NCBI RefSeq assembly: GCF_021728415.1
Contig: NZ_JAKKDV010000003.1
Span: 276,878 to 340,877 of the forward strand
Reading direction: 5' to 3'
Length of the DNA: 64,000 bases
Source of the DNA: Flaviramulus multivorans
Lineage (GTDB): Bacteria; Bacteroidota; Bacteroidia; Flavobacteriales; Flavobacteriaceae
Shown: positions 16,733 to 25,567 of the stretch, piece by piece
Position numbering within the stretch: position 1 is the stretch's first letter
Layout of the letters: the number at the start of each line of letters is the position of its first letter
Notes under the pieces: model-generated
Told to the model about the DNA's origin: nothing
The model's database searches: none
What the model saw: only the letters and a program-made list of their open reading frames with translations
Made by a program: the position numbers and the translations under genes

Positions 16733-16770
16733 GTCAGTTTCAATTTAATTATAATTTTTTATATTAAATG

Positions 16771-17928
16771 CTACTTCAAATATTTTCCCTTTTTACTGCC
16801 TTCGTATATTACATACTTAACCAAGCGGGCTTCAAGCTTTGCGTTATACAATTGTATTTTCCGCGAAGGGCGCAATCCCACATGCTTTAAGGCATCTAAA
16901 TTACTGGTAATAAACCAAGCATCGGTACCTGGGTAGTTTTGCTTAAGGGTATCGCCAATGTTCTTATAAAACACTTCCATATCTAAATTTAAACGCTCGC
17001 CGTACGGTGGGTTAAATACCATATGCAACTTCTCGTCGCCACCTTTTTGGGTTTTAAAAAAGTCTTCGTGTTTTACCTCAATAAAATCTTCTAATTGGGC
17101 ATTTTTTACGTTTTCTTTAGCTTTAGCTACCGCACTTGGTGCTTTATCGTAACCTATAATTTTATGATGAAAATCGCGGGTTTTACTGAGTAAGGATTCT
17201 TCAATTTTTTCAAACAAATCCACATCCCAATCTTGCCAACGCTCAAAAGCAAACTCCTTTCGCATCAGGTTTGGTGGTATATTACAGGCTATCATAGCCG
17301 CTTCAATAAGCATGGTGCCCGAACCACACATAGGGTCCATAAAATCGGATTGTCCGTCCCAACCAGACAACATAATTAATCCTGCTGCCAACACCTCGTT
17401 TATAGGCGCAATATTAGTGGCAGTTTTATACCCACGTTTATGCAAAGAATCGCCTGAAGAATCTAGTGAAATGGTACATTGCCGTCTATCGATATGTACA
17501 TTTATTTTTAAATCGGGGAATTTTAAATCAACATTAGGACGTTGCCCTGAATTATCACGAAACCTATCTACAATAGCGTCTTTGGTTTTTTGGGCAATAA
17601 ACAAGGAGTGTGTAAATAAATCGGAATGAATGGTAGCATCAACCGCCAGAGTTCCTGTAGGTTTTAAGTACTGCTCCCACTCCATTTTATATATTTTATC
17701 GTATAAATCTTTCTCGCTATGTACGGTAAACGAATGTATGGGTTTTAAGATTTTTATAGCGGTACGCAATGCTAAATTACATTTGTACATAAAGCCTTTA
17801 TCGCCTACAAAGGATACATTACGTGTACCCTTTTTTACCTGTTGAGCCCCAAGTTGTGTAAGTTCGTTTGCTAATAAATCTTCGAAGCCAAAAAGTGTTT
17901 TGGCTACCATGTTGAAATTTTCTTCCAT
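16771..17928 (-). CDS. THUMP-domain class I SAM-dependent RNA methyltransferase (RlmL N-half type)
   Basis: 385 residues. A THUMP RNA-binding domain occupies about 45-155 and a Rossmann methyltransferase the rest, with MDPMCGSGTMLIEAAMIA as SAM motif I and NPPYGERL (near residue 305) as the catalytic motif for N2-guanine methylation. This corresponds to the N-terminal half of E. coli RlmL, which makes m2G2445 in 23S rRNA; most Bacteroidota have this half alone. A perfect -7 box lies 21 bases upstream of the start codon. The gene is convergent with the island operon, 38 bases away. Confidence 0.9.
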   Translation of the reverse strand: MEENFNMVAKTLFGFEDLLANELTQLGAQQVKKGTRNVSFVGDKGFMYKCNLALRTAIKILKPIHSFTVHSEKDLYDKIYKMEWEQYLKPTGTLAVDATIHSDLFTHSLFIAQKTKDAIVDRFRDNSGQRPNVDLKFPDLKINVHIDRRQCTISLDSSGDSLHKRGYKTATNIAPINEVLAAGLIMLSGWDGQSDFMDPMCGSGTMLIEAAMIACNIPPNLMRKEFAFERWQDWDVDLFEKIEESLLSKTRDFHHKIIGYDKAPSAVAKAKENVKNAQLEDFIEVKHEDFFKTQKGGDEKLHMVFNPPYGERLNLDMEVFYKNIGDTLKQNYPGTDAWFITSNLDALKHVGLRPSRKIQLYNAKLEARLVKYVIYEGSKKGKYLK

Positions 17929-17948
17929 TTAATACGTCGAATAGATTG

Positions 17949-17956
17949 CAAAAATA
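17949..17956 (-). promoter_or_regulatory. -7 promoter box of the THUMP methyltransferase gene
   Basis: On the minus strand the sequence reads TATTTTTG, a perfect TAnnTTTG. Transcription would begin near 17942, about 13 bases before the ATG at 17928. Confidence 0.6.
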
Positions 17957-18009
17957 ATGTAATTTTGTGGTAAACCTTAAAGTTTATTGACATTTGGGTT
18001 AAGGATTTT

Positions 18010-18082
18010 GCCCTTCGTCAAGCTCAGGGTAAACTAAATTCTTTTTTGTCAGTTCGAGTGATGTGTAGCATCGTATCGAGAA
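18010..18082. repeat. Dispersed repeat, copy A
   Basis: Holds CCCTTCGTCAAGCTCAGGG (18011-18029, a REP-like inverted repeat), then GTCAGTTCGAGTG (18048-18060) and GTATCGAGAA (18073-18082). The TTCGAGTG and GTATCGAGAA words recur at 19659-19717 and 51460-51565. It lies between the divergent THUMP methyltransferase and methyltransferase genes. Confidence 0.6.
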
Positions 18083-18152
18083 CGAGTAAAAAGAACTGGT
18101 AAAAGTCTAAACCCCGATATGTTTCGGAAAAACGCTCAATCAAGATTAAAAA

Positions 18153-18170
18153 TTTCTACCTAGGTAGAAA
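18153..18170. promoter_or_regulatory. Perfect 18-base palindrome just before a start codon
   Basis: TTTCTACCTAGGTAGAAA equals its own reverse complement and ends 6 bases before the ATG at 18177. It occupies the ribosome-binding position, so it could be a repressor operator or an RNA hairpin controlling translation. A near-match -7 box (TATGTTTC, 18118-18125) lies upstream. Confidence 0.5.
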
Positions 18171-18176
18171 ACATAT

Positions 18177-18908
18177 ATGACAAAACATACTACAAAATGG
18201 TTTACATCGTGGTTTGATACGCCATTTTACCATACTTTATATAAAGATAGAGATGCCCGTGAGGCGCAAGAATTTATGGATACGCTTACCCAGTATTTAA
18301 ATTTACCTGTGGGTGGTACCATTCTGGATTTGGCTTGCGGTAAGGGACGACATGCACGCTATTTAAACAAACTTGGATATGATGTTACTGGTGCCGATTT
18401 AAGTGAAAATAGTATTGCGTTTGCTAAACAGTTTGAAAACCATCGTTTACACTTTGAGGTGCATGATATGTGCAAACCTTTTAATAAACAATTTGATGCT
18501 GTTTTTAATTTGTTTACCAGTTTTGGCTATTTTGAGCATGATGAAGATAACTTAAAAACCATTAAAGCCATTAAAGCGGACTTGAACGAGAGTGGTTTTG
18601 GAGTGATTGATTTTATGAATAGCGAGTATGTAATTGACCATTTGGTACCTGAAGAGGTAAAAACGGTGGATGATATTGAGTTTCATTTAAAACGCTACGT
18701 GAAAGATGGATATATTATAAAAGATATTACATTTGTGGCTGATGGTGAGGACTATAATTTTCAAGAGCGTGTACGAGCGTTTACCTTAAACGATTTTGAT
18801 GCCCTTTTTGAACAAGCTGATGCTTATTTACTGGATGTTTTTGGTGATTATAAATTGAGAAAGTTTAGTGCAAAAACCTCTGAGCGTTTAATAATGATTT
18901 TTAAATAA
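18177..18908 (+). CDS. Class I SAM-dependent methyltransferase
   Basis: 243 residues. SAM-binding motif I is ILDLACGKGRHARYL (49-63), followed by GADLSENSIAFA as motif II and FDAVFNLFTSFGYFEHDED as motif IV; the C-terminal half is beta-rich (YVKDGYIIKDITFVADG) and ends in LIMIFK. The N-terminus WFTSWFDTPFYHTLYKDRD is typical of a methyltransferase family found throughout Bacteroidota; the substrate is unknown and is probably a small molecule. The ZIP transporter gene follows after 50 bases and may be co-transcribed. Confidence 0.85.
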   Translation: MTKHTTKWFTSWFDTPFYHTLYKDRDAREAQEFMDTLTQYLNLPVGGTILDLACGKGRHARYLNKLGYDVTGADLSENSIAFAKQFENHRLHFEVHDMCKPFNKQFDAVFNLFTSFGYFEHDEDNLKTIKAIKADLNESGFGVIDFMNSEYVIDHLVPEEVKTVDDIEFHLKRYVKDGYIIKDITFVADGEDYNFQERVRAFTLNDFDALFEQADAYLLDVFGDYKLRKFSAKTSERLIMIFK

Positions 18909-18958
18909 GTCGATTATCGACTTAGATTTATTTATCACTGTTGTGAATAATTTTTTAA

Positions 18959-19633
18959 ATGAATAAATTTCTTTTACCGATTATTGCGGTTGTTTTAGGT
19001 GTAATTTTAGCTTTTTTTACTAAAAAACAAAAGGCGTGGAACACCAAACTCCTACTCTCTTTTAGTGGTGCTTTTTTATTAGCCTTAACCCTTTTTGAAC
19101 TGTTACCCGAAGTGTACTCACATTTAGACACCAAGCTTACCGGACTGTTTATTATGTGTGGTATTTTGTTGCAAATAATTTTGGAGTTATTCTCTAAAGG
19201 TGCGGAGCATGGGCACGTACATATTCATAAGGATGAAACTAATTTCCCGTGGCTACTATTTATAAGTTTATGTATTCATAGCTTTTTAGAAGGCTTTTCT
19301 ATACACGACCACAATGATATGGTGTATGGGGTTATTGTACATAAAATACCGATTGCCATGATTATAAGTATATTTTTATTGCAATCGAGTTTTACAAAAC
19401 TACAAGTTGCTGCGTTTTTAATAGTTTTTGCACTTATGACACCTCTTGGAACCTTTATATCTAACACCAGTGAAGCCATTGTAGATTATGCACACTTTAT
19501 AAATGCCATTGTAATTGGTATATTTTTTCATATTTCGACCACTATTTTATTTGAAAGTGGTGAAGGACATAAGTTTAACTTATCGAAATTTGTGTCTATT
19601 ATTTTAGGTGTAGGAATTGCTTATATGATTTAA
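18959..19633 (+). CDS. ZIP family metal transporter
   Basis: 224 residues with about seven to eight transmembrane segments. ZIP hallmarks are H107 and E111 (CIHSFLEGFS) and the conserved HKIP at 128-131, which form the metal site in the membrane. A His-rich cytoplasmic loop, HGHVHIH, lies at 84-90. The family imports zinc or related divalent metals. The length is a little short but complete, from a signal-like first helix to the last helix (IILGVGIAYMI). No metal-responsive operator was recognised; a dispersed repeat follows the stop codon. Confidence 0.88.
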   Translation: MNKFLLPIIAVVLGVILAFFTKKQKAWNTKLLLSFSGAFLLALTLFELLPEVYSHLDTKLTGLFIMCGILLQIILELFSKGAEHGHVHIHKDETNFPWLLFISLCIHSFLEGFSIHDHNDMVYGVIVHKIPIAMIISIFLLQSSFTKLQVAAFLIVFALMTPLGTFISNTSEAIVDYAHFINAIVIGIFFHISTTILFESGEGHKFNLSKFVSIILGVGIAYMI

Positions 19634-19720
19634 TAAAGTGTCTGTTAGACTGCGAAGCGTATCGAGAACAAACTTTATTTCTCGATACAATTTCGAAAAA
19701 AATTGAAATCACTCGAAGTA
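19634..19720. repeat. Dispersed palindromic repeat, copy B
   Basis: GTATCGAGAA (19659-19668) and TTCTCGATAC (19679-19688) form a 10-base inverted repeat with a 10-base spacer; TTTCGAAAAAAATTGAAATC and ACTCGAA (19711-19717) follow. It shares its arms with copies A and C. It fills the gap between the ZIP and DUF4268 genes and may fold into a transcript-end hairpin. Confidence 0.7.
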
Positions 19721-19736
19721 ATAAGAGGTTATTTTT

Positions 19737-20165
19737 ATGTTTTCAAAAGAAGAATCACGCATACTGAGGCAAGAATTTTGGACAAGCTTTGGGAAATCCT
19801 TTCCCAGAAAATGGATTTTATACAACACTAAACTAAAAGGTTTTAGTTTTAGATTTCATTTTGATACCAAATCCGCTTTAGTGGCTTTAGATCTAGAAGA
19901 CGACCTAGAAAACCGGATTAAATACTGGGAAAAACTACAAGCTTTAAAATCGATTCTTTTAGACGACTATTTACCTGATGCTTTTTTTGAGGAAGCTTAT
20001 TTTTTAGATAACGAAAAAGAAATATCAAGAATTTACGTGTCTTTGAATCAAAAAGTATCAATACATAACAAAAACACTTGGCGCGATGTTATGGAGTTTT
20101 TTAATGAAAAAATGAGTTTGTTTGAAGCTTTTTTTGAGGAGTATAAAGATATTATTGATACATAG
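19737..20165 (+). CDS. DUF4268 family protein
   Basis: 142 residues, a soluble mixed alpha/beta protein without signal peptide. The sequence EEFWTSFGKSFPRKWILYNTK-like N-terminus and the FSFRFHFDTKSALVALDLE strand pair match DUF4268, which occurs alone in Bacteroidota and elsewhere attached to nuclease-like proteins. No catalytic residues stand out here. AGAGG about 8 bases before the ATG can serve as ribosome-binding site. The last 14 bases overlap the convergent GNAT gene. Confidence 0.8.
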   Translation: MFSKEESRILRQEFWTSFGKSFPRKWILYNTKLKGFSFRFHFDTKSALVALDLEDDLENRIKYWEKLQALKSILLDDYLPDAFFEEAYFLDNEKEISRIYVSLNQKVSIHNKNTWRDVMEFFNEKMSLFEAFFEEYKDIIDT

Positions 20166-20649
20166 ATTTCACCATCTGGTAATCATCCATAATAAATCCA
20201 TTTCCTATATCAGTTATCAGAGGACCCATGCTTACAAATCCTAGCTTTTCATAAGCTTTAATAGCATTGGTATTGTTAATATTTACTGTAAGTCTAATGT
20301 TTTTTAAGTCATATTCTAAAGCTTTTGTTTCTATAAATTGGATAGCTGTTTTACCTATTTTTTGCCCTCTATAACTACTTAAAACATATATTTTACTTAA
20401 AAATAATGCGTTTTCTTCTTGTTTTATAGCTAGGTAGCCAACTGATGTACTATTATAATTCAAGATATAGTACTCAAAACCGTCGGCTATTTGGTTTTCT
20501 ATAGCTATCGCCGATTGGTATTTTTCAAGCATATAGTCTATTTGTGGTTTCCCAACTATAGGAATGTAATGCTCGCGCCAAATGGTATCGGCTAATCGTT
20601 CTATTAGTAAATAGTCTTGAGTTTTATTTGCTCGAGTTATGGTCGTCAT
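20152..20649 (-). CDS. GNAT family N-acetyltransferase
   Basis: 165 residues. The GNAT acetyl-CoA site is seen as LSKIYVLSSYRGQKIGKTA (about 84-102, Q/RxxGxG/A type), followed by NIRLTVNINNTNAIKAYEKLGF, the usual strand and helix that precede the C-terminal YEKLGF motif. The N-terminus ITRANKTQDYLLIERLADTIW is also typical. The acetylated substrate is unknown. It is a single gene, convergent with DUF4268. Confidence 0.9.
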   Translation of the reverse strand: MTTITRANKTQDYLLIERLADTIWREHYIPIVGKPQIDYMLEKYQSAIAIENQIADGFEYYILNYNSTSVGYLAIKQEENALFLSKIYVLSSYRGQKIGKTAIQFIETKALEYDLKNIRLTVNINNTNAIKAYEKLGFVSMGPLITDIGNGFIMDDYQMVKSMYQ

Positions 20650-20754
20650 ATAATATCGAAGATAATATTTTAAATAAAACTATTAAACGAGTAATCAATT
20701 AAATTACAATGTGCCGTTTATCGAAAATTTCTGTATTTCGTCTTAATTTAAAAT

Positions 20755-20762
20755 TATATTTG
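20755..20762 (+). promoter_or_regulatory. -7 promoter box of the DUF1800 operon
   Basis: TATATTTG is a perfect TAnnTTTG. Transcription would start near 20769, giving a leader of about 50 bases before the ATG at 20820. Confidence 0.6.
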
Positions 20763-20819
20763 GTTAATTTATAACTTGTTAGAGTAACCTATTAAAAAAA
20801 ATACTCGTCTTTATCTTAT

Positions 20820-22625
20820 ATGAAGAGACTTTTACTCCATATGTTCATGTTTGTGCCAATAATGGCATTCACTCAATCCTACTCCGATTATTTGGGTGCA
20901 GGCCACAGTAATGGTATAACTGTAACATCGAGTAATCAGCAAAATCGTAGCAACTGGAATGAAAGTGCAAAAGCAGAAAACACCATTAATGGAACAGGTT
21001 TAGACGCACGATTATTAGAAACGTCTCGATTTTTAGCGCAAGCCACTTTTGGTTGTGATTTAAATTATATTAAATCGGTAGCAGAACAGCCTTATGAAGA
21101 TTGGATTGATGCCCAGTTTGATTTGAATTCTCCTTCTATGGGTGTGCTTACACAAAGCATTTATAATCAAGCAAGAGATATGTTTGTTGCCAATGGTGGT
21201 AACGCGGATGATTATTTTGGTCCGTTTTGGGCTCATTTTCAATATGCTTGGTGGCAATTAAATATTGGTAACCAAGATTTGTTAAGACAGCGTATAGCTT
21301 TGGCGCTAAGTGAAATTTTAGTTATTTCTTGGGACTCTAATATTGGTGATTATGGTGTTGGATTAGGCGATTATTATGATATACTGAAGGATCATGCGTT
21401 TGGAAATTATAAAAATATTCTTTTAGATGTTGCATTACACCCTATGATGGGCGGTTACCTAAGCCATTATAATAACCCAAAAAGTTTTCCAGAACAGAAC
21501 ATTCATCCTGATGAAAATTTTGCCAGAGAAATTATGCAATTGTTTACTATTGGTTTATATGAACTGAATCAAGACGGAAGTTATGTTTTAGATGGTAACG
21601 GACAAAGAATTCCAACCTATGATAATGACGATATTAAAGAGTTTGCAAAAGTTTTTACTGGTTTAGGAACTTCTGAGGTTAATGAAAATCCTTATGGAAT
21701 AACTCCAAGGTTTGGTGTGGACATATATTGGTGTAAACGTGATGTACCGATGACCATGTATGATGAATGGCATGAACCGGGTGAAAAAAAACTCTTAAAT
21801 GGTTATGTTATTCCTAGCGGACAATCAGGAATGAAGGATATAGAAGATGCTGTAAACCATTTATTTAATCATCAAAATGTAGGTCCTTTTATCGCACGAA
21901 GATTAATTCAACAATTAGTAAAATCAAATCCTTCACCAGCATACATCTCAAGAGTCAGTGCTGCGTTCAATAATACCAAAGGTATCCGTGGCGACATGAG
22001 AGCGGTTATAAAAGCCATATTACTAGACGAAGAAGCCAGAAGTTGTAGTTGGATTAATAATCCACGAAATGGTAAACTAGTAGAGCCTATGATTCGTTAC
22101 TTTAACGTAACAAGGCAACTCGATTTAGATAACAAAAGTGGTTTAAACTGGAATGTTGGTTTTAACTTTTTTAATGCCACCGGTCAAGCACCTTTAGGGT
22201 CGTCGAGTGTCTTTAATTTTTATTTACCAGATTATGTTCCAAATTCGGATTTTGATGCCGCTAATTTAAAAGGACCAGAATTTGAAATCCATAATTCGGT
22301 TACCAGTTTATCTTTTGTAAATGAAGTAGATTATTGGACTTACCCACAATGGTATTCCGTTTTAAATACGTGGGACTTAGAACTTGAAGGGACAACACTA
22401 AATTTTGAAAGCTTAAAATATTATGCAAAAGAAAGTGAAGTACTAATAAATCAATTAGATAAATTATTTACTCACGGGCTACTTTCTGAAGAAACAAAAC
22501 GATTAATCGTAGACGCCGTAGACCCGATTGCGGCATCAAACTTTGGAGAAGACTATTTGGACTTTCGCGTTAAAATGGCGATTTATCTATTACTTGTTAG
22601 CCCCGATTATGCCATATTAAAATAA
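20820..22625 (+). CDS. Exported DUF1800 family protein
   Basis: 601 residues with a signal peptide ending near MAFTQS (residue 20). DUF1800 signatures include ETSRFLAQATFGC near the N-terminus, NFAREIMQLFTIGLYELNQDG in the middle and a C-terminal block RVKMAIYLLLVSPDYAILK. DUF1800 genes nearly always pair with a DUF1501 gene, as here (4-base gap). The biochemical function of the pair is not established. It should act outside the cytoplasm. The DUF1501 gene and a T9SS protein follow in the same operon. Confidence 0.9.
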   Translation: MKRLLLHMFMFVPIMAFTQSYSDYLGAGHSNGITVTSSNQQNRSNWNESAKAENTINGTGLDARLLETSRFLAQATFGCDLNYIKSVAEQPYEDWIDAQFDLNSPSMGVLTQSIYNQARDMFVANGGNADDYFGPFWAHFQYAWWQLNIGNQDLLRQRIALALSEILVISWDSNIGDYGVGLGDYYDILKDHAFGNYKNILLDVALHPMMGGYLSHYNNPKSFPEQNIHPDENFAREIMQLFTIGLYELNQDGSYVLDGNGQRIPTYDNDDIKEFAKVFTGLGTSEVNENPYGITPRFGVDIYWCKRDVPMTMYDEWHEPGEKKLLNGYVIPSGQSGMKDIEDAVNHLFNHQNVGPFIARRLIQQLVKSNPSPAYISRVSAAFNNTKGIRGDMRAVIKAILLDEEARSCSWINNPRNGKLVEPMIRYFNVTRQLDLDNKSGLNWNVGFNFFNATGQAPLGSSSVFNFYLPDYVPNSDFDAANLKGPEFEIHNSVTSLSFVNEVDYWTYPQWYSVLNTWDLELEGTTLNFESLKYYAKESEVLINQLDKLFTHGLLSEETKRLIVDAVDPIAASNFGEDYLDFRVKMAIYLLLVSPDYAILK

Positions 22626-22629
22626 CCAG

Positions 22630-24045
22630 ATGACTAAACATAAAAACCACATATCAAGAAGGAAGTTTTTAGGGCAATCGTGTTCTGCACTAGGTTATAC
22701 TACATTATTTTCGTCATTAATAAACTTAAAAGCTATTGCCGCCACAGCCATGGATAATTCGCCGTTGGTAACTGCTGGTGGCGATTATAAAGCTTTGGTA
22801 TGTTTGATGCTCGCAGGTGGTAACGATTCTTTTAATATGCTTATTCCAAAAGGGAATAATGAGTATAATGAATATGCTACAACGCGCTCAAACTTAGCCA
22901 TACCTCAAAACGACGTATTACAAATTAACCCTAATACTACAGATGGTAGAACTTTTGGATTGCACCCATCTATGCCCGATGTACGGCAGTTGTTTGATAA
23001 CGGTAATCTAGCATTTCTTTCAAACGTGGGGACACTGATAGAGCCATCAACAAAAACAGATATAAAAAACGGCATTGTAAAAACGCCTTTAGGATTATTT
23101 TCACATTCCGATCAAGTACAACAATGGCAAACAGGGAGACCACACGAAAGAACCAATATTGGTTGGGGTGGTCGAATTGCAGAATTAGTGCAATCGATGA
23201 ATTCTAACCAAAATATATCAATGAATGTTTCCTTAAAAGGAACGAATTTATTTCAGCGTGGTAATGAAGTAATCCCATACGCCATCAGCAACCAAGGCAG
23301 TATTGGCATAAGCGGATATAACGGTCAAAACAGATTTAACCAACTACGTACACAAGCTTTAAACACTATGCTTGAGCGAGATTATCAAGATATATTTAAG
23401 AATACGTATAAAAACACTATTAAATCATCAAACGACTCAAGCTTAGAATTTCAATCGGCTATTGACGAAGTGTCTGATTTTAGTACAATCATGCCTGAAT
23501 ATAATAATTTAGCAGCTCAATTAAGGATGGTTGCAAAAACCATAGCAAGTAGAGATACTTTAGGTTTTTCAAGGCAAACTTTTTTCGTTCAAGTTGGTGG
23601 GTGGGATCATCATGATGAATTGCTCTTAAGTCAAGCAAGCAAATTAGCAGTGGTAAATGACGCATTAAAGTATTTTAATGATGTTATGACCGAATTAAGT
23701 ATAAGTGATTGTGTAACCTTATTTAGTGTTTCTGATTTTGCAAGAACCCTAACATCCAATGGAAATGGAACCGACCATGCTTGGGGAGGAAATGCTTTTA
23801 TGATGGGTGGCGCTGTTAATGGAAAAGAAATTTATGGAGACTACCCTACTTTGGCACTAAATAGCAGTGTTGATTTACAAGATGGGGTTATTATACCTAC
23901 CACGGCGGCAGATTTATATATTGCCGAATTAGCTTTATGGTTTGGAGTACCAGCTTCTGAACTAAGCACTATTTTACCCAATTTAGAGAATTTTTACGAT
24001 GTTAACTCAGGACAACCACCAATAGGTTTTATGAATATGGCATGA
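22630..24045 (+). CDS. DUF1501 family protein with twin-arginine signal
   Basis: 471 residues. The N-terminus contains R10-R11-K-F-L-G, a twin-arginine (Tat) motif, followed by a hydrophobic stretch, so it is probably exported folded. DUF1501 belongs to the alkaline-phosphatase-like/sulfatase-like superfamily: ALVCLMLAGGNDSFNMLIP near residue 57, GWDHHDELL near 325, and SDFARTLTSNGNGTDHAWGGN near 370-390 carry conserved Asp, His and Asn. It lies 4 bases after DUF1800 and overlaps the T9SS gene by 4 bases. The substrate is unknown. Confidence 0.9.
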   Translation: MTKHKNHISRRKFLGQSCSALGYTTLFSSLINLKAIAATAMDNSPLVTAGGDYKALVCLMLAGGNDSFNMLIPKGNNEYNEYATTRSNLAIPQNDVLQINPNTTDGRTFGLHPSMPDVRQLFDNGNLAFLSNVGTLIEPSTKTDIKNGIVKTPLGLFSHSDQVQQWQTGRPHERTNIGWGGRIAELVQSMNSNQNISMNVSLKGTNLFQRGNEVIPYAISNQGSIGISGYNGQNRFNQLRTQALNTMLERDYQDIFKNTYKNTIKSSNDSSLEFQSAIDEVSDFSTIMPEYNNLAAQLRMVAKTIASRDTLGFSRQTFFVQVGGWDHHDELLLSQASKLAVVNDALKYFNDVMTELSISDCVTLFSVSDFARTLTSNGNGTDHAWGGNAFMMGGAVNGKEIYGDYPTLALNSSVDLQDGVIIPTTAADLYIAELALWFGVPASELSTILPNLENFYDVNSGQPPIGFMNMA

Positions 24046-24797
24046 TGAAACATTTAAACTTACATATAAGCATCATCATAATGTTTGTAGCATTAAACGT
24101 TAGTGCACAATGTTATCCAGATAGGCATAGTACTAATTGGTATGATGGTTGGGTGTCTTGCGAACCATCACAAAACCCAATTGCTGCCTATGGTGAAAGC
24201 CATTGGATTATGTATGATTTAGGTTATGATTATGTGCTAAACGAAACGAAACTTTGGAATGCTAATGAGCCTAAAAATTTAACCTATGGTATTAATGAAT
24301 TTAATGTAGACTACTCACTCGATGGAGTTACATGGATAAATTTGGGTGAATTTCAAATGGAGCAAGCCTCAGGTTTATCTACTTATGAAGGTGTTGAAGG
24401 TCCTGATTTTGATGCAGCCCAAGCCCGCTACGTTTTAATAACACCTAAGTCTAATTATGGTGGCAACTGCTATGGCTTTAGTGAACTCAAAATTAATATC
24501 ACCGACCCCTTTATTGTGGTTAAAGAAGAAGATGGGTTTAATGCCATGGTTTACCCAAATCCATTTAAAAACGATATTACTTTAAGAATAGTTACACTAG
24601 AAGAAAATCAACCCGTTACCTACACCTTGTATGATATTTTAGGTAGAGCTATTAGGAGTAATAGTTTAAGCTTAACTCCTGATACCGAAAACTACCAAAT
24701 ACCACTTTACGGAAGTTCATTGTCAGTTGGTATATATATTTTAAACATTGAGCAAAATAATAAAGTCCGAAGCTTTAAGCTTATTAAAAGTGAGTAG
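24042..24797 (+). CDS. Secreted protein with discoidin-like region and T9SS sorting domain
   Basis: 251 residues, starting at one of two ATGs in ATGATGA that overlap the DUF1501 stop. The signal peptide ends near LNVSAQ (residue 22). Residues ~35-155 look like a discoidin/F5-F8 type C carbohydrate-binding region (HWIMYDLGYDYVLNETKLWN, then ARYVLITPKSNYGGNCYGFSE). The last ~75 residues are a type A sorting domain (VYPNPFKNDITLRI, LYDILGRAI, LSVGIYILNIE). It is probably the secreted third member of the DUF1800/DUF1501 operon. Confidence 0.85.
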   Translation: MMKHLNLHISIIIMFVALNVSAQCYPDRHSTNWYDGWVSCEPSQNPIAAYGESHWIMYDLGYDYVLNETKLWNANEPKNLTYGINEFNVDYSLDGVTWINLGEFQMEQASGLSTYEGVEGPDFDAAQARYVLITPKSNYGGNCYGFSELKINITDPFIVVKEEDGFNAMVYPNPFKNDITLRIVTLEENQPVTYTLYDILGRAIRSNSLSLTPDTENYQIPLYGSSLSVGIYILNIEQNNKVRSFKLIKSE

Positions 24798-24803
24798 GAT
24801 TTG

Positions 24804-25559
24804 TTATTCCAAATTTTCTAATTCTGTTTCAATTTTATTTATCAAGGTAAGAATACTAGATTCAATTCGTAACCCCCGATTTTGAATCGCTTTATTTTCA
24901 AAAGCTATCGCTGATAGGAGCTTTGAAAACTTTGAATCGCCTTTTAGAGTTTGATAATCCTCATTGTTTATATTAAAATAAAATCCATGGAAATTAATTT
25001 CATGATTCTTATCGAAGTTCATAAAGAAATATTCTAATAACTTTGGTTCACTATGAAGTGCATGAAATCTGGTACGTTCTTCCTCATAAGTTTTATAATA
25101 AGGGTATAACATATCATAATGAAACGAAATATCTTTTCTAAGGCTATCATTTCTAATAATTCCAACACCACGAGATAGTAACAAATCATACCCACTATTA
25201 ATTGGGCTAAAATGTGGAGTCACTCTGAGTAAAGATGTACTTATGTTAAAAGAATCAGTTGGTTCATTAAAATGCTCTAAATGCTTCTTAACATCTAAAC
25301 AAGCTTTATTTATGTCAACCATCAATCCTAAATCATCTCTTATTTCTAATAAATCTACTTTTAGATTACTACGTAACTCTTTAAGAATTTTAACTTCAAA
25401 ATCATTTGATTTTTGCTGTTCATTCACATTATTTACTTGTAATGCTATTAAAATACCAATAACAACAAGTATAATTTCTCCAATGGCATAAATGAAATAT
25501 TTGCTGAATTTGTTTTCAGAAAGTAGCTTTTCGCGGATTTTTCGAAAAAATTTAATCAT
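24804..25559 (-). CDS. DUF6090 family membrane protein (array member 1, last in the operon)
   Basis: 251 residues. A basic amphipathic start (MIKFFRKIREKLLSENKFSKY) precedes one transmembrane segment (about 24-43). The rest is a ~200-residue helical, charged domain, probably periplasmic, with a RNDSLRKDISFHYD-like segment found in all five paralogues. The conserved VNNVNEQQK right after the membrane segment differs from INNWNE in most of the others. It starts 8 bases after the previous gene's stop. Function unknown. Confidence 0.8.
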   Translation of the reverse strand: MIKFFRKIREKLLSENKFSKYFIYAIGEIILVVIGILIALQVNNVNEQQKSNDFEVKILKELRSNLKVDLLEIRDDLGLMVDINKACLDVKKHLEHFNEPTDSFNISTSLLRVTPHFSPINSGYDLLLSRGVGIIRNDSLRKDISFHYDMLYPYYKTYEEERTRFHALHSEPKLLEYFFMNFDKNHEINFHGFYFNINNEDYQTLKGDSKFSKLLSAIAFENKAIQNRGLRIESSILTLINKIETELENLE

Positions 25560-25567
25560 ATATCTTC

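Larger units (their letters stand above)
12477..16770. other. AT-rich accessory island between aguA and a THUMP methyltransferase gene
   Basis: The segment holds only three coupled genes and sits between two convergent housekeeping genes. Hand counts of three 60-base lines (12841, 14281, 16561) give 12, 10 and 12 G/C, against 29 for a line in aguB (11041) and 19 for a line in the methyltransferase gene (17041). The contrast suggests acquisition. No integrase, transposase, tRNA or clear flanking direct repeat was found, so the means and exact borders are unknown. Confidence 0.6.

Noticed and set aside
12477..16770. Island as a retron, restriction-modification or integrative element
   Set aside because: No reverse transcriptase, nuclease, DNA methyltransferase or integrase, and no att-like direct repeats were found.
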